64,000 nucleotides of DNA from Dichotomicrobium sp964540795 (GCA_964540795.1 CAZINX010000005.1:116610-180609), one strand, 5' to 3'. Shown: positions 40,668 through 50,170, counted from the stretch's first letter. The notes: a model not told the origin generated them from the letters alone. Made by a program: numbers and translations.

Positions 40668-40990
40668 CTTGCCCTTGGGTTCTACGCCCAATATATTGTG
40701 GGGGCGTGAACGTACTCCGTCCTGTTCGTTGCGATTTGGTCACGAACAAGCTAATAGCGTCTTTGCGCGCCGAATTAAGTCTGGTATGTTTCTAACGTAT
40801 CGCCAGACTTGAGCAGGTGTGGGCAGACTGCTCGACCGAAATAACCTAGAGGCGCGAGGCCGCTCTGGGGGTTTCCCACCCACTTCTCTGCATTCCAACG
40901 CCCTCTTTCGCCAAACCGCCCACTCACGCGTCCTGTTCATGGATGCAGCCCCGAGGAGAAGGCGGCAATGACTTTCCAGGAGCCATATCC
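40668..40990 (+). promoter_or_regulatory. Structured leader/promoter region before rho
   Basis: These 323 bp hold no long gene. Two clean inverted repeats are seen: TGTTCGT (40723-40729) with ACGAACA (40742-40748), and AAGTCTGG (40777-40784) with CCAGACTT (40803-40810). A short TTGGG/CCCAA stem just after hemJ could end the hem transcript. A pyrimidine-rich, C-rich stretch follows at about 40873-40935. In bacteria rho is commonly autoregulated by termination in an untranslated leader with C-rich, weakly structured RNA; this region fits that description, but the regulation is inferred. Confidence 0.5.
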
Positions 40991-41003
40991 GTGCAGGAAA
41001 TGA
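40968..41003 (+). CDS. Possible 11-residue leader peptide overlapping rho start
   Basis: ATG 40968 follows a strong site (GAGGAGAAGG). It encodes MTFQEPYPCRK and stops at TGA 41001-41003, overlapping an ATG of the rho frame (41000-41002) as ATGA. It therefore spans both candidate rho starts (GTG 40991, ATG 41000). It could couple rho translation to its own. Short ORFs occur by chance; the strong ribosome site is what makes it noteworthy. Confidence 0.35.
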   Translation: MTFQEPYPCRK

Positions 41004-42256
41004 AGCTACAAGACCTCAAGATGAAGTCGCCGGCGGAGCTGTTGAGCTTTGCCGAGGAGGTCAGTGTCGAAAATGCGAGCGCGATGCGCAAACAGGAGCT
41101 GATGTTTGCCATCCTGAAGCAGCTTGCGACGCGCGACATCGATATCACCGGCACGGGCGTCGTGGAGGTGCTGCAGGACGGGTTCGGCTTCCTGCGCTCG
41201 CCCGATGCGAACTATCTCCCCGGGCCGGACGACATCTACGTCAGCCCGAGCCAGATCCGCCGATTCGGCCTGCGGACGGGCGACACGGTCGAGGGCCAGA
41301 TCCGCAGCCCCAAGGATGGCGAACGCTATTTCGCGCTGCTCAAGGTCAACAAGATCAACTTCCAGGAGCCGGAGCAGAGCCGGCACAAGATTCATTTCGA
41401 CAACCTGACGCCGCTCTACCCGGACGAATGGCTGCGAATGGAGGTCGAGGATGCGGGCGGCAAGGACCTGAGCGCGCGGGTGATCGACATCGTCGCGCCG
41501 CTGGGCAAGGGGCAGCGCGGGCTGATCGTTGCGCCGCCGCGGACTGGCAAGACGGTGCTGTTGCAGAATATCGCGCACTCGATCACCTCCAACCGGCCCG
41601 AGTGTTACCTCATCGTTCTTTTGATCGACGAACGGCCCGAAGAGGTGACAGACATGGAGCGTTCGGTGGACGGCGAGGTGATCAGTTCGACCTTCGACGA
41701 ACCGGCGGCGCGGCATGTGCAGGTCGCCGAGATGGTGATCGAGAAGGCCAAGCGGCTGGTCGAGCACAAGCGCGATGTCGTCATTCTGCTCGACTCGATC
41801 ACGCGACTGGGCCGGGCCTACAACACCGTGGTCCCGTCCTCCGGCAAGGTGCTGACTGGCGGCGTCGACGCGAACGCGCTGCAGCGACCCAAACGGTTCT
41901 TCGGCGCGGCGCGGAACATCGAGGAAGGCGGTTCACTGACCATCATCGCCACCGCGCTGATCGACACGGGCAGCCGCATGGACGAAGTCATCTTCGAGGA
42001 GTTCAAGGGCACGGGCAACTCGGAGATCGTGCTCGACCGGAAGGTGGCGGACAAGCGCGTGTTCCCGTCGATCGACATCGCGCGCTCGGGCACCCGCAAG
42101 GAAGAACTGCTCGTGCCCGAGGCGCGGCTGAAAAAGATGTTCGTCCTGCGCCGTATCCTCAACCCGATGGGCACGATGGAGGCCATCGAGTTTCTGCTGG
42201 ACAAGTTGCGGCAGACCAAGACGAACGACGACTTCTTCGACTCTATGAACACCTGA
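40991..42256 (+). CDS. rho: Transcription termination factor Rho
   Basis: Hexameric RNA-dependent ATPase and helicase that ends transcription. The 421 residues are in the usual order: an N-terminal helix bundle (MKLQDLKMKSPAELLSFAEE), a cold-shock-like RNA domain with LQDGFGFLRSPDANYLPGPDDIYVSPSQIRRFGLRTGD, Walker A GLIVAPPRTGKTVLLQNIA, Walker B VVILLDSITRLGRAYN, the Q-loop and R-loop LTGGVDANALQRPKRFFGAARN. The GTG at 40991 with AGGAG 8 bases away gives the family length; ATG 41000, coupled to a small ORF, and ATG 40943 are alternatives. Confidence 0.97.
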   Translation: MQEMKLQDLKMKSPAELLSFAEEVSVENASAMRKQELMFAILKQLATRDIDITGTGVVEVLQDGFGFLRSPDANYLPGPDDIYVSPSQIRRFGLRTGDTVEGQIRSPKDGERYFALLKVNKINFQEPEQSRHKIHFDNLTPLYPDEWLRMEVEDAGGKDLSARVIDIVAPLGKGQRGLIVAPPRTGKTVLLQNIAHSITSNRPECYLIVLLIDERPEEVTDMERSVDGEVISSTFDEPAARHVQVAEMVIEKAKRLVEHKRDVVILLDSITRLGRAYNTVVPSSGKVLTGGVDANALQRPKRFFGAARNIEEGGSLTIIATALIDTGSRMDEVIFEEFKGTGNSEIVLDRKVADKRVFPSIDIARSGTRKEELLVPEARLKKMFVLRRILNPMGTMEAIEFLLDKLRQTKTNDDFFDSMNT

Positions 42257-42260
42257 CGGC

Positions 42261-44336
42261 TCAGGCGGGCGGGCCGATGCGGCCCTTGCGCGCTTCGCGC
42301 AGCAGATCGCTCAGCGCATCCGCCGAGATCACCGGTATCGAGCACTGCGGCCCGACGCAGACATAGGCCGTCGGGTTGCCGTCGATCGCTGCTTTTCCGT
42401 CCAGCGCCGGATTTGCCGGCGTCCGCTCGGTTTCCACGCAAGTCTGCACCACCGCGCCGGGCAGCGATATACCAGCGACGGTCTCGCGCAGCGCGTTGGC
42501 CGCGCTCCGTTCCTTCGCTGCGATGATTGCGATGTGCTGCGGTTCGGTCAGCGTCATGATGGCGTCGACGAAGCCGGCATGTGCGACGGGGTTCTTGGCG
42601 ATGTCGCCGCGGAAGGCGCGTTCGATCTCGTGGGCGCGTTCCTCGAAGCGGCGATCGCCGGTCAGCAGAAACAGCGTCATGAAGTTCGCCGCCATCACCG
42701 GGTTGGCGTTGGGCGTCGAGTCGTCGTGCGCGTTGTGAGTGCGGATGATGATGTCGTCGGTGTCATCCGCCGACAGATAATAGCCGCCTTGCTCATCCGC
42801 CCAGAAATGACGGTCCAGGACGGTCGCCCACGCCAGCGCATCGCTCAGGAAGATATCCTCCCCGGTGTGCGAAAAGAGCGCAAGGGCAGCGGCAATCATG
42901 TTCGCGTAGTCGGTCGCAATCGCGGGCGCGGAGGTCTGGCCGGCGCGGTAACTGTGGCGCAGTCGGTCGCCGGCGCTCATCCGGCTTTTCACGAAGTCGT
43001 AGGCGTTGCGTGCGAGCGTGACCCAAGCGGGGCGCTCGAAGGTCGCGCCAGCCCTGACCAGCGCGCCTATCATCAGCCCGTTCCAGTCGGCAAGCACCTT
43101 GTCATCCCAGCCGGGCCGCACCCGCGTTTCACGTGAAGCAAACAGCTTGCAACGCATTTCGGCCAGACGGGCCTCCTCCTCGTCTGAGAGCCGGTCAGGA
43201 TGTTTGAGACGGTTGAGGATGTTCTTGCTTTCCCAGTTCCCTTCCGGCGTCACATCGTAGATGCGGGTGAAGAACGCGGCGTCATCAGTGCCGAGCGCGT
43301 TTACGATCTCGGAATAGTCCCAGACGTAAAACTTGCCTTCCTCGCCTTCCGAATCCGCGTCTAGCGAGGAGGCGAAGCCGCCATCCGGCGCGATCATCTC
43401 CCGCTCGAGCCACCCCACGGTTTCGGACGCGCGCTCGGCGTAGAGCGGATTGCGGGTCTCCTTCCATGCCTCAGTCAGGAGGTCGAGGATCTGGGCATTG
43501 TCGTAAAGCATCTTCTCGAAATGCGGCACGAGCCACTTTTCATCGACCGTGTAGCGCGCGAAGCCTCCGCCGATGTGATCGTAGATGCCGCCCTGGCACA
43601 TCTGCGTCAGCGAGATGTCCACTGCGCGACGGCAGATTTCGATGTCAAAGCGCAGGCCCGTGCGCCACAGCAGCGCGAAGATCGAGGTGTTCGGAAATTT
43701 CGGCGCGCCCTGCAGGCCGCCATTCACGGGGTCGATCACCCCGGCAATCTTTCCGGCAAGGTCCTGGATCGTGTCCATGGAGATCGGGTCTGTCTCGCCG
43801 GCCGCGCTGCGTGGTTCCAGCGCCTTGCGAAGCAGCTGGGCATTGTGAGTGACCTTGTCCGATTCTTCGTGATAGATGCGCGCGACCTCCTTGAGCACAT
43901 CGGTGAAGGCTGGACGCCCGTACTTTGAGCTATTCGGGAAATAGGTGCCGCCCCAGAACGGTTCGCCCTCGGCCGTGAGGAACATCGTCAGCGGCCAGCC
44001 GCCGTGGCCCTCGAGGCTTTGCAGCGCGCGCATGTAGAGCGCATCGACATCCGGCCTCTCCTCGCGGTCGACCTTGATGTTGACGAACAGATCGTTCATG
44101 ACCTGCGCGGTCGCCTCGTCCTCGAAGCTCTCATGCGCCATGACGTGGCACCAGTGGCAGGCCGCGTAGCCGACCGAGAGCAGTACCGGTTTGCCCGTCT
44201 GTCGCGCATATTGGAACGCCTCTGTTCCCCATGGCCACCAGTGGACCGGATTATCCTTGTGCTGAAGCAGATAAGGGCTGGTCTCTTCAGCGAGATGATT
44301 GTGTTCGGGATGGCCGAACTTCGAAGCGTTTTCCAT
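42261..44336 (-). CDS. Thioredoxin-domain protein YyaL/DUF255 family
   Basis: The 691-residue protein begins with the Thioredox_DsbH domain: NHLAEETSPYLLQHKDNPVHWWPWG, a CxxC-like motif in GYAACHWCHVMAHESFED, then NIKVDREERPDVD and GGWPLTMFLTAEGEPFWGGTYFP. A long (alpha/alpha) six-hairpin region follows, with GGIYDHIGGGFARYTVDEKWLVPHFEKMLYDNAQ and SSLDADSEGEEGKFYVW. Its cellular function is unknown; the human relative is SPATA20. It converges on rho, 4 bp apart. A parS-like palindrome is embedded in its reading frame at 43125-43140. Confidence 0.92.
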   Translation of the reverse strand: MENASKFGHPEHNHLAEETSPYLLQHKDNPVHWWPWGTEAFQYARQTGKPVLLSVGYAACHWCHVMAHESFEDEATAQVMNDLFVNIKVDREERPDVDALYMRALQSLEGHGGWPLTMFLTAEGEPFWGGTYFPNSSKYGRPAFTDVLKEVARIYHEESDKVTHNAQLLRKALEPRSAAGETDPISMDTIQDLAGKIAGVIDPVNGGLQGAPKFPNTSIFALLWRTGLRFDIEICRRAVDISLTQMCQGGIYDHIGGGFARYTVDEKWLVPHFEKMLYDNAQILDLLTEAWKETRNPLYAERASETVGWLEREMIAPDGGFASSLDADSEGEEGKFYVWDYSEIVNALGTDDAAFFTRIYDVTPEGNWESKNILNRLKHPDRLSDEEEARLAEMRCKLFASRETRVRPGWDDKVLADWNGLMIGALVRAGATFERPAWVTLARNAYDFVKSRMSAGDRLRHSYRAGQTSAPAIATDYANMIAAALALFSHTGEDIFLSDALAWATVLDRHFWADEQGGYYLSADDTDDIIIRTHNAHDDSTPNANPVMAANFMTLFLLTGDRRFEERAHEIERAFRGDIAKNPVAHAGFVDAIMTLTEPQHIAIIAAKERSAANALRETVAGISLPGAVVQTCVETERTPANPALDGKAAIDGNPTAYVCVGPQCSIPVISADALSDLLREARKGRIGPPA
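43125..43140. promoter_or_regulatory. parS-like ParB site inside the DUF255 gene
   Basis: CGTTTCACGTGAAGCA matches the parS consensus TGTTTCACGTGAAACA at 14 of 16 positions, including the full TTTCACGTGAA core. It lies in coding sequence, about 2.6 kb from the best parS match. Confidence 0.6.
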
Positions 44337-44429
44337 ACCTTGTCCCTGCGGTCCGCTGTTTCGATTGACAGTTTTGCATGAAAAGGCCGGCGCGGCATGT
44401 TGAATACCGGACATGGTGCGATACAAACC

Positions 44430-45764
44430 ATGAATATGCAAACGACGATCTATGCCCTTTCGAGCGCGCCCGGGCGCGCCGGCCTAGCCGTCATTCGGGT
44501 GTCCGGCCCGGCGGCCGGCGATGCATTGCGCGGTCTTGCCAGCGGCTTGCCAGAGCCGCGCATGGCGAGCCTGCGCGAGCTGCGGCATCCGGCGACCGGC
44601 GCGTTGCTTGACCGCGCGCTTGTGCTGTGGTTTCCCGCGCCGGCGAGTTTTACGGGCGAGGATGTCGCCGAACTGCACGTCCATGGGGGGCGCGCGGTCA
44701 CCGAGGTGGTGCTATCGGCGCTGTCGGAGGTGGGCGACACGCGGCCAGCGGAGGCCGGGGAATTCGCGCGGCGCGCCTTCGAGAACGGCAAGCTCGACCT
44801 CACGGCGGTCGAGGGGCTCGCCGATCTCATCGACGCGGAGACCGAGGCGCAGCGGCTCCAGGCGCTGCGGCAGTCGGACGGCGCGCTGGCCCGGCTTTAC
44901 GAAGCCTGGCGGCGGAAGATCATTCTGGCGCTCGCCGAAATCGAGGCGGATCTCGACTTCAGCGACGAGGCGGATGTGCTGGCCTTCAGCGACCGCGCCG
45001 CCTTCGCCCAAATCGCCGATCTGGAGCGGGACATCCGCGCACATCTGGATGACAGCCATCGCGGCGAAATTCTCCGGGACGGTTTGCGCGTGGCGATCGC
45101 CGGGCCGGTGAATGCCGGAAAGTCGAGTTTGCTGAATGCGCTCGCGCGGCGCGAGGCCGCGATCGTTTCGGACAAGCCAGGCACGACGCGGGATGTCGTG
45201 GAGGTGCGGCTCGACCTGAACGGTTATCCGGTGATTATCTCCGACACGGCCGGGATGCGTGAAACGGACGAGGAGATCGAGGCGGAGGGCGTGCGCCGGG
45301 CTTACGCGCGCGCGGCGGAGGCGCACATCGTGGTCTGGCTCATCGATGGCGCGCAGCCGGAACCGCCGCCGCCGCCGGCTCAGTTGCCGGCCGAGAAACT
45401 CCTCGTTGTGGTGAACAAGGTGGACCTTCTGCCCTCGCGCGAGGCGTATCCGGTGGACGCAGACTTTTTCATTTCGGTGCATACGCAGGAGGGCATCGGC
45501 GATCTGGTGGCGCGGCTCGGCGAGGAAGCCGCAAAGCGCCTTGAGGCTGGCGAAACGGCCCCGCTGACCCGCAAGCGGCACCGGCGCGAGCTGGAGGCCG
45601 CGGCGCGTGCCCTGCGTGCGTTCCGCGAAGGATTGCCGGACGAACTGGAGCTGCGATGCGAAGACCTGCGCCGCGCTGCGGACTGCATGGGGCGGCTGAC
45701 GGGCCGCATCGACGTCGAGGATATTCTCGACCAGATCTTCGCCCAGTTCTGCATTGGAAAATGA
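44430..45764 (+). CDS. mnmE: tRNA uridine-5-carboxymethylaminomethyl GTPase MnmE
   Basis: With MnmG it modifies the wobble uridine of several tRNAs. The order is a formyl-THF-like N domain (TIYALSSAPGRAGLAVIRVSGPAAGDAL, FTGEDVAELHVHGG, PAEAGEFARRAFENGKLDLTAVEGLADLIDAETEAQR), a G domain at about 215-365 (GPVNAGKSSLLNAL, DTAGMRET, NKVDLLPS) and the C-terminal CIGK with the functional Cys. ATG 44430 or 44436 are the likely starts. It is separated from mnmG by 94 bp carrying parS. Confidence 0.97.
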   Translation: MNMQTTIYALSSAPGRAGLAVIRVSGPAAGDALRGLASGLPEPRMASLRELRHPATGALLDRALVLWFPAPASFTGEDVAELHVHGGRAVTEVVLSALSEVGDTRPAEAGEFARRAFENGKLDLTAVEGLADLIDAETEAQRLQALRQSDGALARLYEAWRRKIILALAEIEADLDFSDEADVLAFSDRAAFAQIADLERDIRAHLDDSHRGEILRDGLRVAIAGPVNAGKSSLLNALARREAAIVSDKPGTTRDVVEVRLDLNGYPVIISDTAGMRETDEEIEAEGVRRAYARAAEAHIVVWLIDGAQPEPPPPPAQLPAEKLLVVVNKVDLLPSREAYPVDADFFISVHTQEGIGDLVARLGEEAAKRLEAGETAPLTRKRHRRELEAAARALRAFREGLPDELELRCEDLRRAADCMGRLTGRIDVEDILDQIFAQFCIGK

Positions 45765-45780
45765 TGTTTCACGTGAAACG
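45765..45780. promoter_or_regulatory. parS site between mnmE and mnmG
   Basis: TGTTTCACGTGAAACG matches the parS consensus at 15 of 16 positions; it follows the mnmE stop directly. parA and parB are encoded 2.6-4.4 kb downstream. This is the best of three such sites in the window and the likely main centromere element near the origin. Confidence 0.88.
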
Positions 45781-45858
45781 CGGCTTTGACGGGGTGCGCG
45801 ACCTTCACTATTTTCGCAACCAACAGGGGCGCTTGTATCATCAGAGAATACAGGGACG

Positions 45859-47730
45859 ATGACCGATCATCGCTTCGATGTGATTGTTGTGGGTGGTGGC
45901 CACGCCGGCTGTGAAGCGGCGGCGGCTGCTGCGCGCATGGGCGCGAAAACGGCCCTCATCACGCATCGCGCTTCGGCCATCGGCGAGATGTCGTGCAATC
46001 CGGCTATCGGTGGCCTGGGCAAGGGGCATCTGGTCCGCGAGATCGACGCCCTCGACGGCGTTATGGCGCGCGTTGCTGACCAAGCCGGCATCCAGTTCCG
46101 CGTCCTGAACCGCTCCAAGGGGCCGGCGGTCCAGGGGCCGCGCGCCCAGGCCGATCGAAAGCTCTATCGCCAGGCCATGCAGGCCGAGATGGCGCGTATC
46201 ACGGGCCTGACTGTCATGGAAAGCCCGGTCGAGGATCTGGTGGTCGAGAACGCGCGGGCCACTGGCGTGGTCACGGCGAACGGTGTGCGCTTTACGGCGG
46301 GCGCGGTCGTCATCACCACGGGGACCTTCCTGAAGGGCATCATCCATGTCGGGCTTGAGCGGACGCCCGGCGGGCGCATCGGCGACGCTCCCGCGATCCG
46401 TCTGTCCGATCGCTTCTACGCGATGGGTCTGCGCATGGGCCGGCTGAAGACGGGCACGCCGCCGCGGCTCGATGGCCAGACCATCGACTGGGACAGTCTG
46501 GAAGTTCAGCACGGCGACGATCCGCCCGAGCCATTCTCGTTCCTGACATCCGCGATCATGACGCCGCAGACCGTCTGCCACATCACCGGAACCCGCCCCG
46601 AGACCCACGAGATCATCCGCGCCAATCTCGACAAGGCGCCGATGTTTTCCGGTCAGATCGACGGCGTCGGCCCGCGGTATTGCCCGTCGGTCGAGGACAA
46701 GGTCGTCCGCTTTGCGGACCGCGCCAGCCATCAGATTTTTCTGGAGCCGGAGGGGCTGGACGATACGACCGTCTATCCGAACGGCATCTCCACTTCCCTG
46801 CCCGCGGAGGTTCAGCACGCTTTCGTCGCCACGATTCCGGGGCTGGAGCGGGCGCGGATCACCCGTCCGGGCTATGCAATCGAATACGACTATATCGATC
46901 CGCGCGAACTTCTCCCAACGCTGGAAGTCAAGCGCCTCCCGGGTCTCTATCTGGCGGGGCAGATCAACGGCACGACAGGTTACGAGGAAGCCGCCGGCCA
47001 GGGCATCGTCGCCGGAATCAACGCCGCGCTCGCCGCGAGCGGCAGCAATCGCGATTTCGTCGTCTCTCGCGCCGACGCCTATATCGGCGTAATGATCGAT
47101 GACCTGACGACGCGCGGCGTCAGCGAGCCGTATCGGATGTTCACCTCCCGCGCGGAGTACCGCCTGCGCCTGCGCGCCGACAATGCCGATGAACGCCTGA
47201 CGCCGGCCGGCGAAGCGATCGGTTGCGTCGGTAGAGAGCGCGCCGGCGTGTTCGCAGACCGCGCCCGCGCCTTGCAAGAAGGACGCTCACGTCTGGAGCA
47301 ACTCAGCCTGACGCCGCGCGAGGCGGCGGGGCGCGGCCTTAGCCTCAATCAGGACGGCCGGCGGCGCACGGCGTTCGAGCTTCTGGCTTACCCGGACATC
47401 TCCTGGCAACGGCTCGCGGCGATCTGGCCCGAACTCGGCGATGTGTCTGAGCCGATCGCGCGGCGGCTGCAGATCGACGCGCGTTATAGCGTCTATGTCC
47501 AGCGGCAGGAGGCCGACATCGCCGCGTTTCGCAAGGACGAGCAGATCGCCATCCCGCGCGGCTTCGACTACGATTCGATCACCGGCCTCTCCAACGAGGT
47601 GCGCCAGAAACTTCAGCAACACCGCCCGGCCACGCTCGCCCAGGCCGGCCGCATCGACGGCGTGACGCCTGCCGCGCTGATGCTGCTGCTGGCGCATTTG
47701 CGCAAGACGCCCCAGAAGCAGTCAGCATGA
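45859..47730 (+). CDS. mnmG: tRNA uridine-5-carboxymethylaminomethyl modification enzyme MnmG (GidA)
   Basis: FAD-dependent partner of MnmE. The 623 residues have the N-terminal FAD motif FDVIVVGGGHAGCEAAAAAARMG, the signatures SCNPAIGGLGKGHLVREIDALDG and GPRAQADRKLYRQAM, GRLKTGTPPRLD, RYCPSVEDKV and TGYEEAAGQG. A C-terminal helical domain follows that binds MnmE and tRNA. Its stop overlaps the rsmG start by 4 bp. The parS site lies just upstream, so ParB binding could touch its transcription. Confidence 0.97.
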   Translation: MTDHRFDVIVVGGGHAGCEAAAAAARMGAKTALITHRASAIGEMSCNPAIGGLGKGHLVREIDALDGVMARVADQAGIQFRVLNRSKGPAVQGPRAQADRKLYRQAMQAEMARITGLTVMESPVEDLVVENARATGVVTANGVRFTAGAVVITTGTFLKGIIHVGLERTPGGRIGDAPAIRLSDRFYAMGLRMGRLKTGTPPRLDGQTIDWDSLEVQHGDDPPEPFSFLTSAIMTPQTVCHITGTRPETHEIIRANLDKAPMFSGQIDGVGPRYCPSVEDKVVRFADRASHQIFLEPEGLDDTTVYPNGISTSLPAEVQHAFVATIPGLERARITRPGYAIEYDYIDPRELLPTLEVKRLPGLYLAGQINGTTGYEEAAGQGIVAGINAALAASGSNRDFVVSRADAYIGVMIDDLTTRGVSEPYRMFTSRAEYRLRLRADNADERLTPAGEAIGCVGRERAGVFADRARALQEGRSRLEQLSLTPREAAGRGLSLNQDGRRRTAFELLAYPDISWQRLAAIWPELGDVSEPIARRLQIDARYSVYVQRQEADIAAFRKDEQIAIPRGFDYDSITGLSNEVRQKLQQHRPATLAQAGRIDGVTPAALMLLLAHLRKTPQKQSA

Positions 47731-48383
47731 CGGGCACGGCGCGCGCCTATGGTCCCGAGGCCTTCCGCGCCGAGTTCGGTGCGACGCCGGAGCAGATCGC
47801 CAAGCTCGAAACTTATGCCGGCCTCCTTCGAAAATGGCAGAAAGCCGTTAATCTGGTTGCGCCCGAAAGCCTGGACGCCATTTGGCATCGCCACTTCGCC
47901 GATAGCGCCCAACTTGTACCGCTGATCCCGCCGGATAGCGCCTGCCTTGATTTCGGTGCGGGCGCTGGCTTCCCCGGAATAGTCATCGCCATCCTCGCTG
48001 CCGGCTCCGGCGTTCATGTTCATCTCGTCGAGAGCAACGCCCGCAAATGCGCTTTCCTCCGCGAGGTCGCCCGCCAGACCGGAACGTCTGTGGAAATTCA
48101 TAATGCCCGCGTTGAAGAGATCGCGGCCGGGGGTACAGTGACTCAAGTCGATGTTGTCATGGCCAGAGGTGTGGCGCCGCTCGCCAGACTTCTGAAATGG
48201 TCGGAGCCGTTTTTCCGCGGCGGCGCTGTTGGTCTCTTTCCGAAGGGGCGGAGGGCGGACGAAGAAATCGCCGACGCGCGGAAGGCCTGGACGTTTGAAT
48301 TGCGCGCCCATCCGAGCGTTACGGAACCGGAGGGGACGGTTCTCGAAATCAGGGCTCTGGAGCGGCTGGAAGGTAGGACGTGA
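47727..48383 (+). CDS. rsmG: 16S rRNA (guanine-527-N7)-methyltransferase
   Basis: Methylates G527 of 16S rRNA; loss gives low-level streptomycin resistance in several bacteria. The 218 residues match RsmG: KLETYAGLLRKWQKAVNLVAPESLDAIWHRHFADSAQLVPLI, the SAM-binding CLDFGAGAGFPGIVIAIL, HLVESNARKCAFLREV and VVMARGVAPLARLL. Coupled to mnmG (ATGA) and overlapping parA (TGATG). Confidence 0.95.
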   Translation: MTGTARAYGPEAFRAEFGATPEQIAKLETYAGLLRKWQKAVNLVAPESLDAIWHRHFADSAQLVPLIPPDSACLDFGAGAGFPGIVIAILAAGSGVHVHLVESNARKCAFLREVARQTGTSVEIHNARVEEIAAGGTVTQVDVVMARGVAPLARLLKWSEPFFRGGAVGLFPKGRRADEEIADARKAWTFELRAHPSVTEPEGTVLEIRALERLEGRT

Positions 48384-49213
48384 TGGACAAGCGGTCTTCT
48401 GGGGGCGATTTTCATGTGCTTGCCGTCGCCAACCAAAAAGGCGGGGTCGGCAAGACCACCACGGCCATCAATCTCGGCACTGCGCTCGCGGCCATCGACC
48501 AGCCGACGCTTGTGATTGACCTCGATGCGCAGGGCAACGCCAGTACGGGGTTAGGCCTTGCGGAAGGCGACCGAAACGTCTCCACCTATGACGTGCTCGC
48601 CGGCGCGGCGGCTCTCGAACAGGCGATGGTCGAGACAAGCATCCCCAACCTCTACCTCGCACCCTCGACGCGCGATCTGGCCGGTCTGGAGCCGGAAATC
48701 TCCTCCGCGCCGAATCGCGCCTATTTCCTCCGCGATGCGATCATGTCGCTGAAGGCGTCGCAGGAAGAACGCGCTGGCGGTCCGCATATCCGCTATGTTC
48801 TGGTCGACTGTCCGCCGTCCCTGAATATCCTCACCGTGAACGCGATGGCCGCGGCCGACTCGGTGCTGGTGCCCGTGCAGTGCGAATTCTTCGCGCTGGA
48901 GGGCATTACGCAGCTCAAGGATACGATCGACTTTGTCCGCTCCAGCCTCAATCCGTCCCTGGAAATTCACGGCGTCGTCCTGACCATGCACGACCCGCGG
49001 ACGAAGCTGGCTGACGAGGTGGCGACCGAGGTCCGCAACTTCTTCGGCGAAAAGGTCTATAACACAATGATCCCGCGCAATGTGCGCGTGGCCGAGGCGC
49101 CGTCGCACGGTAAGCCGATTCTGCTGTATGATCAGAAGAGCGCCGGCAGCAAGGCGTATATTCAGCTGGCGGCGGAAATCATCGATCGCGAGCAGAGCGC
49201 CCCGGCGGCGTAG
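48383..49213 (+). CDS. parA: Chromosome partitioning ATPase ParA (Soj)
   Basis: Walker-type ATPase that moves ParB-parS complexes to the poles. Visible: the deviant Walker A AVANQKGGVGKTTTAINL, LVIDLDAQGNASTGLG, Walker B VLVDCPPSLNILTVNAM and LVPVQCEFFALEGITQL. ATG 48383 overlaps the rsmG stop (TGATG); a GTG just before it is also possible. parB follows by 69 bp. Confidence 0.96.
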   Translation: MDKRSSGGDFHVLAVANQKGGVGKTTTAINLGTALAAIDQPTLVIDLDAQGNASTGLGLAEGDRNVSTYDVLAGAAALEQAMVETSIPNLYLAPSTRDLAGLEPEISSAPNRAYFLRDAIMSLKASQEERAGGPHIRYVLVDCPPSLNILTVNAMAAADSVLVPVQCEFFALEGITQLKDTIDFVRSSLNPSLEIHGVVLTMHDPRTKLADEVATEVRNFFGEKVYNTMIPRNVRVAEAPSHGKPILLYDQKSAGSKAYIQLAAEIIDREQSAPAA

Positions 49214-49282
49214 AGCGGGCTTTGGTCGGTTATTTCAGCCTGCGCAGGTCGTCCCGCGTCATTGCGCAACGTGGAGAGACGC

Positions 49283-50167
49283 ATGTCGGAACAGGCATCT
49301 ACGGCAAATCGTAACCGTCTCGGGCGCGGCCTGGCCTCGCTTGTGGGGGATCCGGCGGTATCGCGCGGACGCGCCGGACCGGCGGATGGCGATCAGGTTG
49401 AGCTTCCCATCGACAAGATCAAGCCTGGCCCTCTGAACCCGCGCCAGAGCTTTTCGGCCGGCGAGCTTGAGGAACTGGCCAACTCGATCCGGGAAAAGGG
49501 TCTGGTGCAGCCGCTCGTGGTCCGCCCGATGGAAGACGGCATCCATTACGAGATCGTCGCGGGTGAACGCCGCTGGCGGGCGGCGCAGATGGCGGGATTG
49601 CATCGGCTGCCTACCGTCATCCGCTCTCTGACGGATCAGGAGGCGCTGGAACTCGCGATCATCGAGAACGTCCAGCGCACCGATCTGAATGCGATTGAAG
49701 AAGCCGGCGGCTATCAGGAATTGATCGGGCGCTTCGGCTACACGCAGGACGAACTGTCCCAGATCATCGGCAAGAGCCGGAGCCATCTGTCGAACATGCT
49801 GCGGCTATTGAAGCTGCCGGAGGGTGTGCAGACGCTCGTGCGCAGCGGCCAGCTTAGCCCCGGCCATGCCCGCGCGCTGATCGGTCGAGAAGATGCCGAG
49901 CAGGTCGCCAGGATGATCGTCGAAAAGGGACTGAGCGTCCGCGATGTTGAGGCGCTGTCGCACAAGCGGCTGGAGGCGGGCGGGAGCGCAAAGTCGAGGC
50001 AAAAGGACCCGGATACGCGCGCCTTTGAGCAGGAACTGGCTGATGCGCTCGGGCTGAACGTTGCGCTCAAGCCGGGCTCAGGGGAAAGCGGCGAGTTGCG
50101 TATCCGCTACCGCACGCTGGAGCAGCTTGAAGGCGTGCGGACCCTGTTGCTGCGGCACGGCGCCTGA
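49283..50167 (+). CDS. parB: Chromosome partitioning protein ParB
   Basis: CTP-dependent DNA clamp that loads at parS. The order is a basic N-tail with NRLGRGLASLVGD (ParA-activating), the CTP-binding domain with LNPRQSFSAGELEELANSIREKGLVQPLVVRP and GERRWRAAQMAG, ENVQRTDLNAIEEAGGY, the helix-turn-helix GYTQDELSQIIGKSRSHLSNMLRLLKLPE, and a C-terminal dimer domain. ATG 49283 with a GGAGA site is preferred to 49262. It ends 3 bp before the convergent holA. Confidence 0.96.
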   Translation: MSEQASTANRNRLGRGLASLVGDPAVSRGRAGPADGDQVELPIDKIKPGPLNPRQSFSAGELEELANSIREKGLVQPLVVRPMEDGIHYEIVAGERRWRAAQMAGLHRLPTVIRSLTDQEALELAIIENVQRTDLNAIEEAGGYQELIGRFGYTQDELSQIIGKSRSHLSNMLRLLKLPEGVQTLVRSGQLSPGHARALIGREDAEQVARMIVEKGLSVRDVEALSHKRLEAGGSAKSRQKDPDTRAFEQELADALGLNVALKPGSGESGELRIRYRTLEQLEGVRTLLLRHGA

Positions 50168-50170
50168 CGT

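Noticed and set aside
45841..47277. 478-codon minus-strand frame opposite mnmG
   Set aside because: mnmG is unambiguous on the plus strand; the antisense product has no domain.
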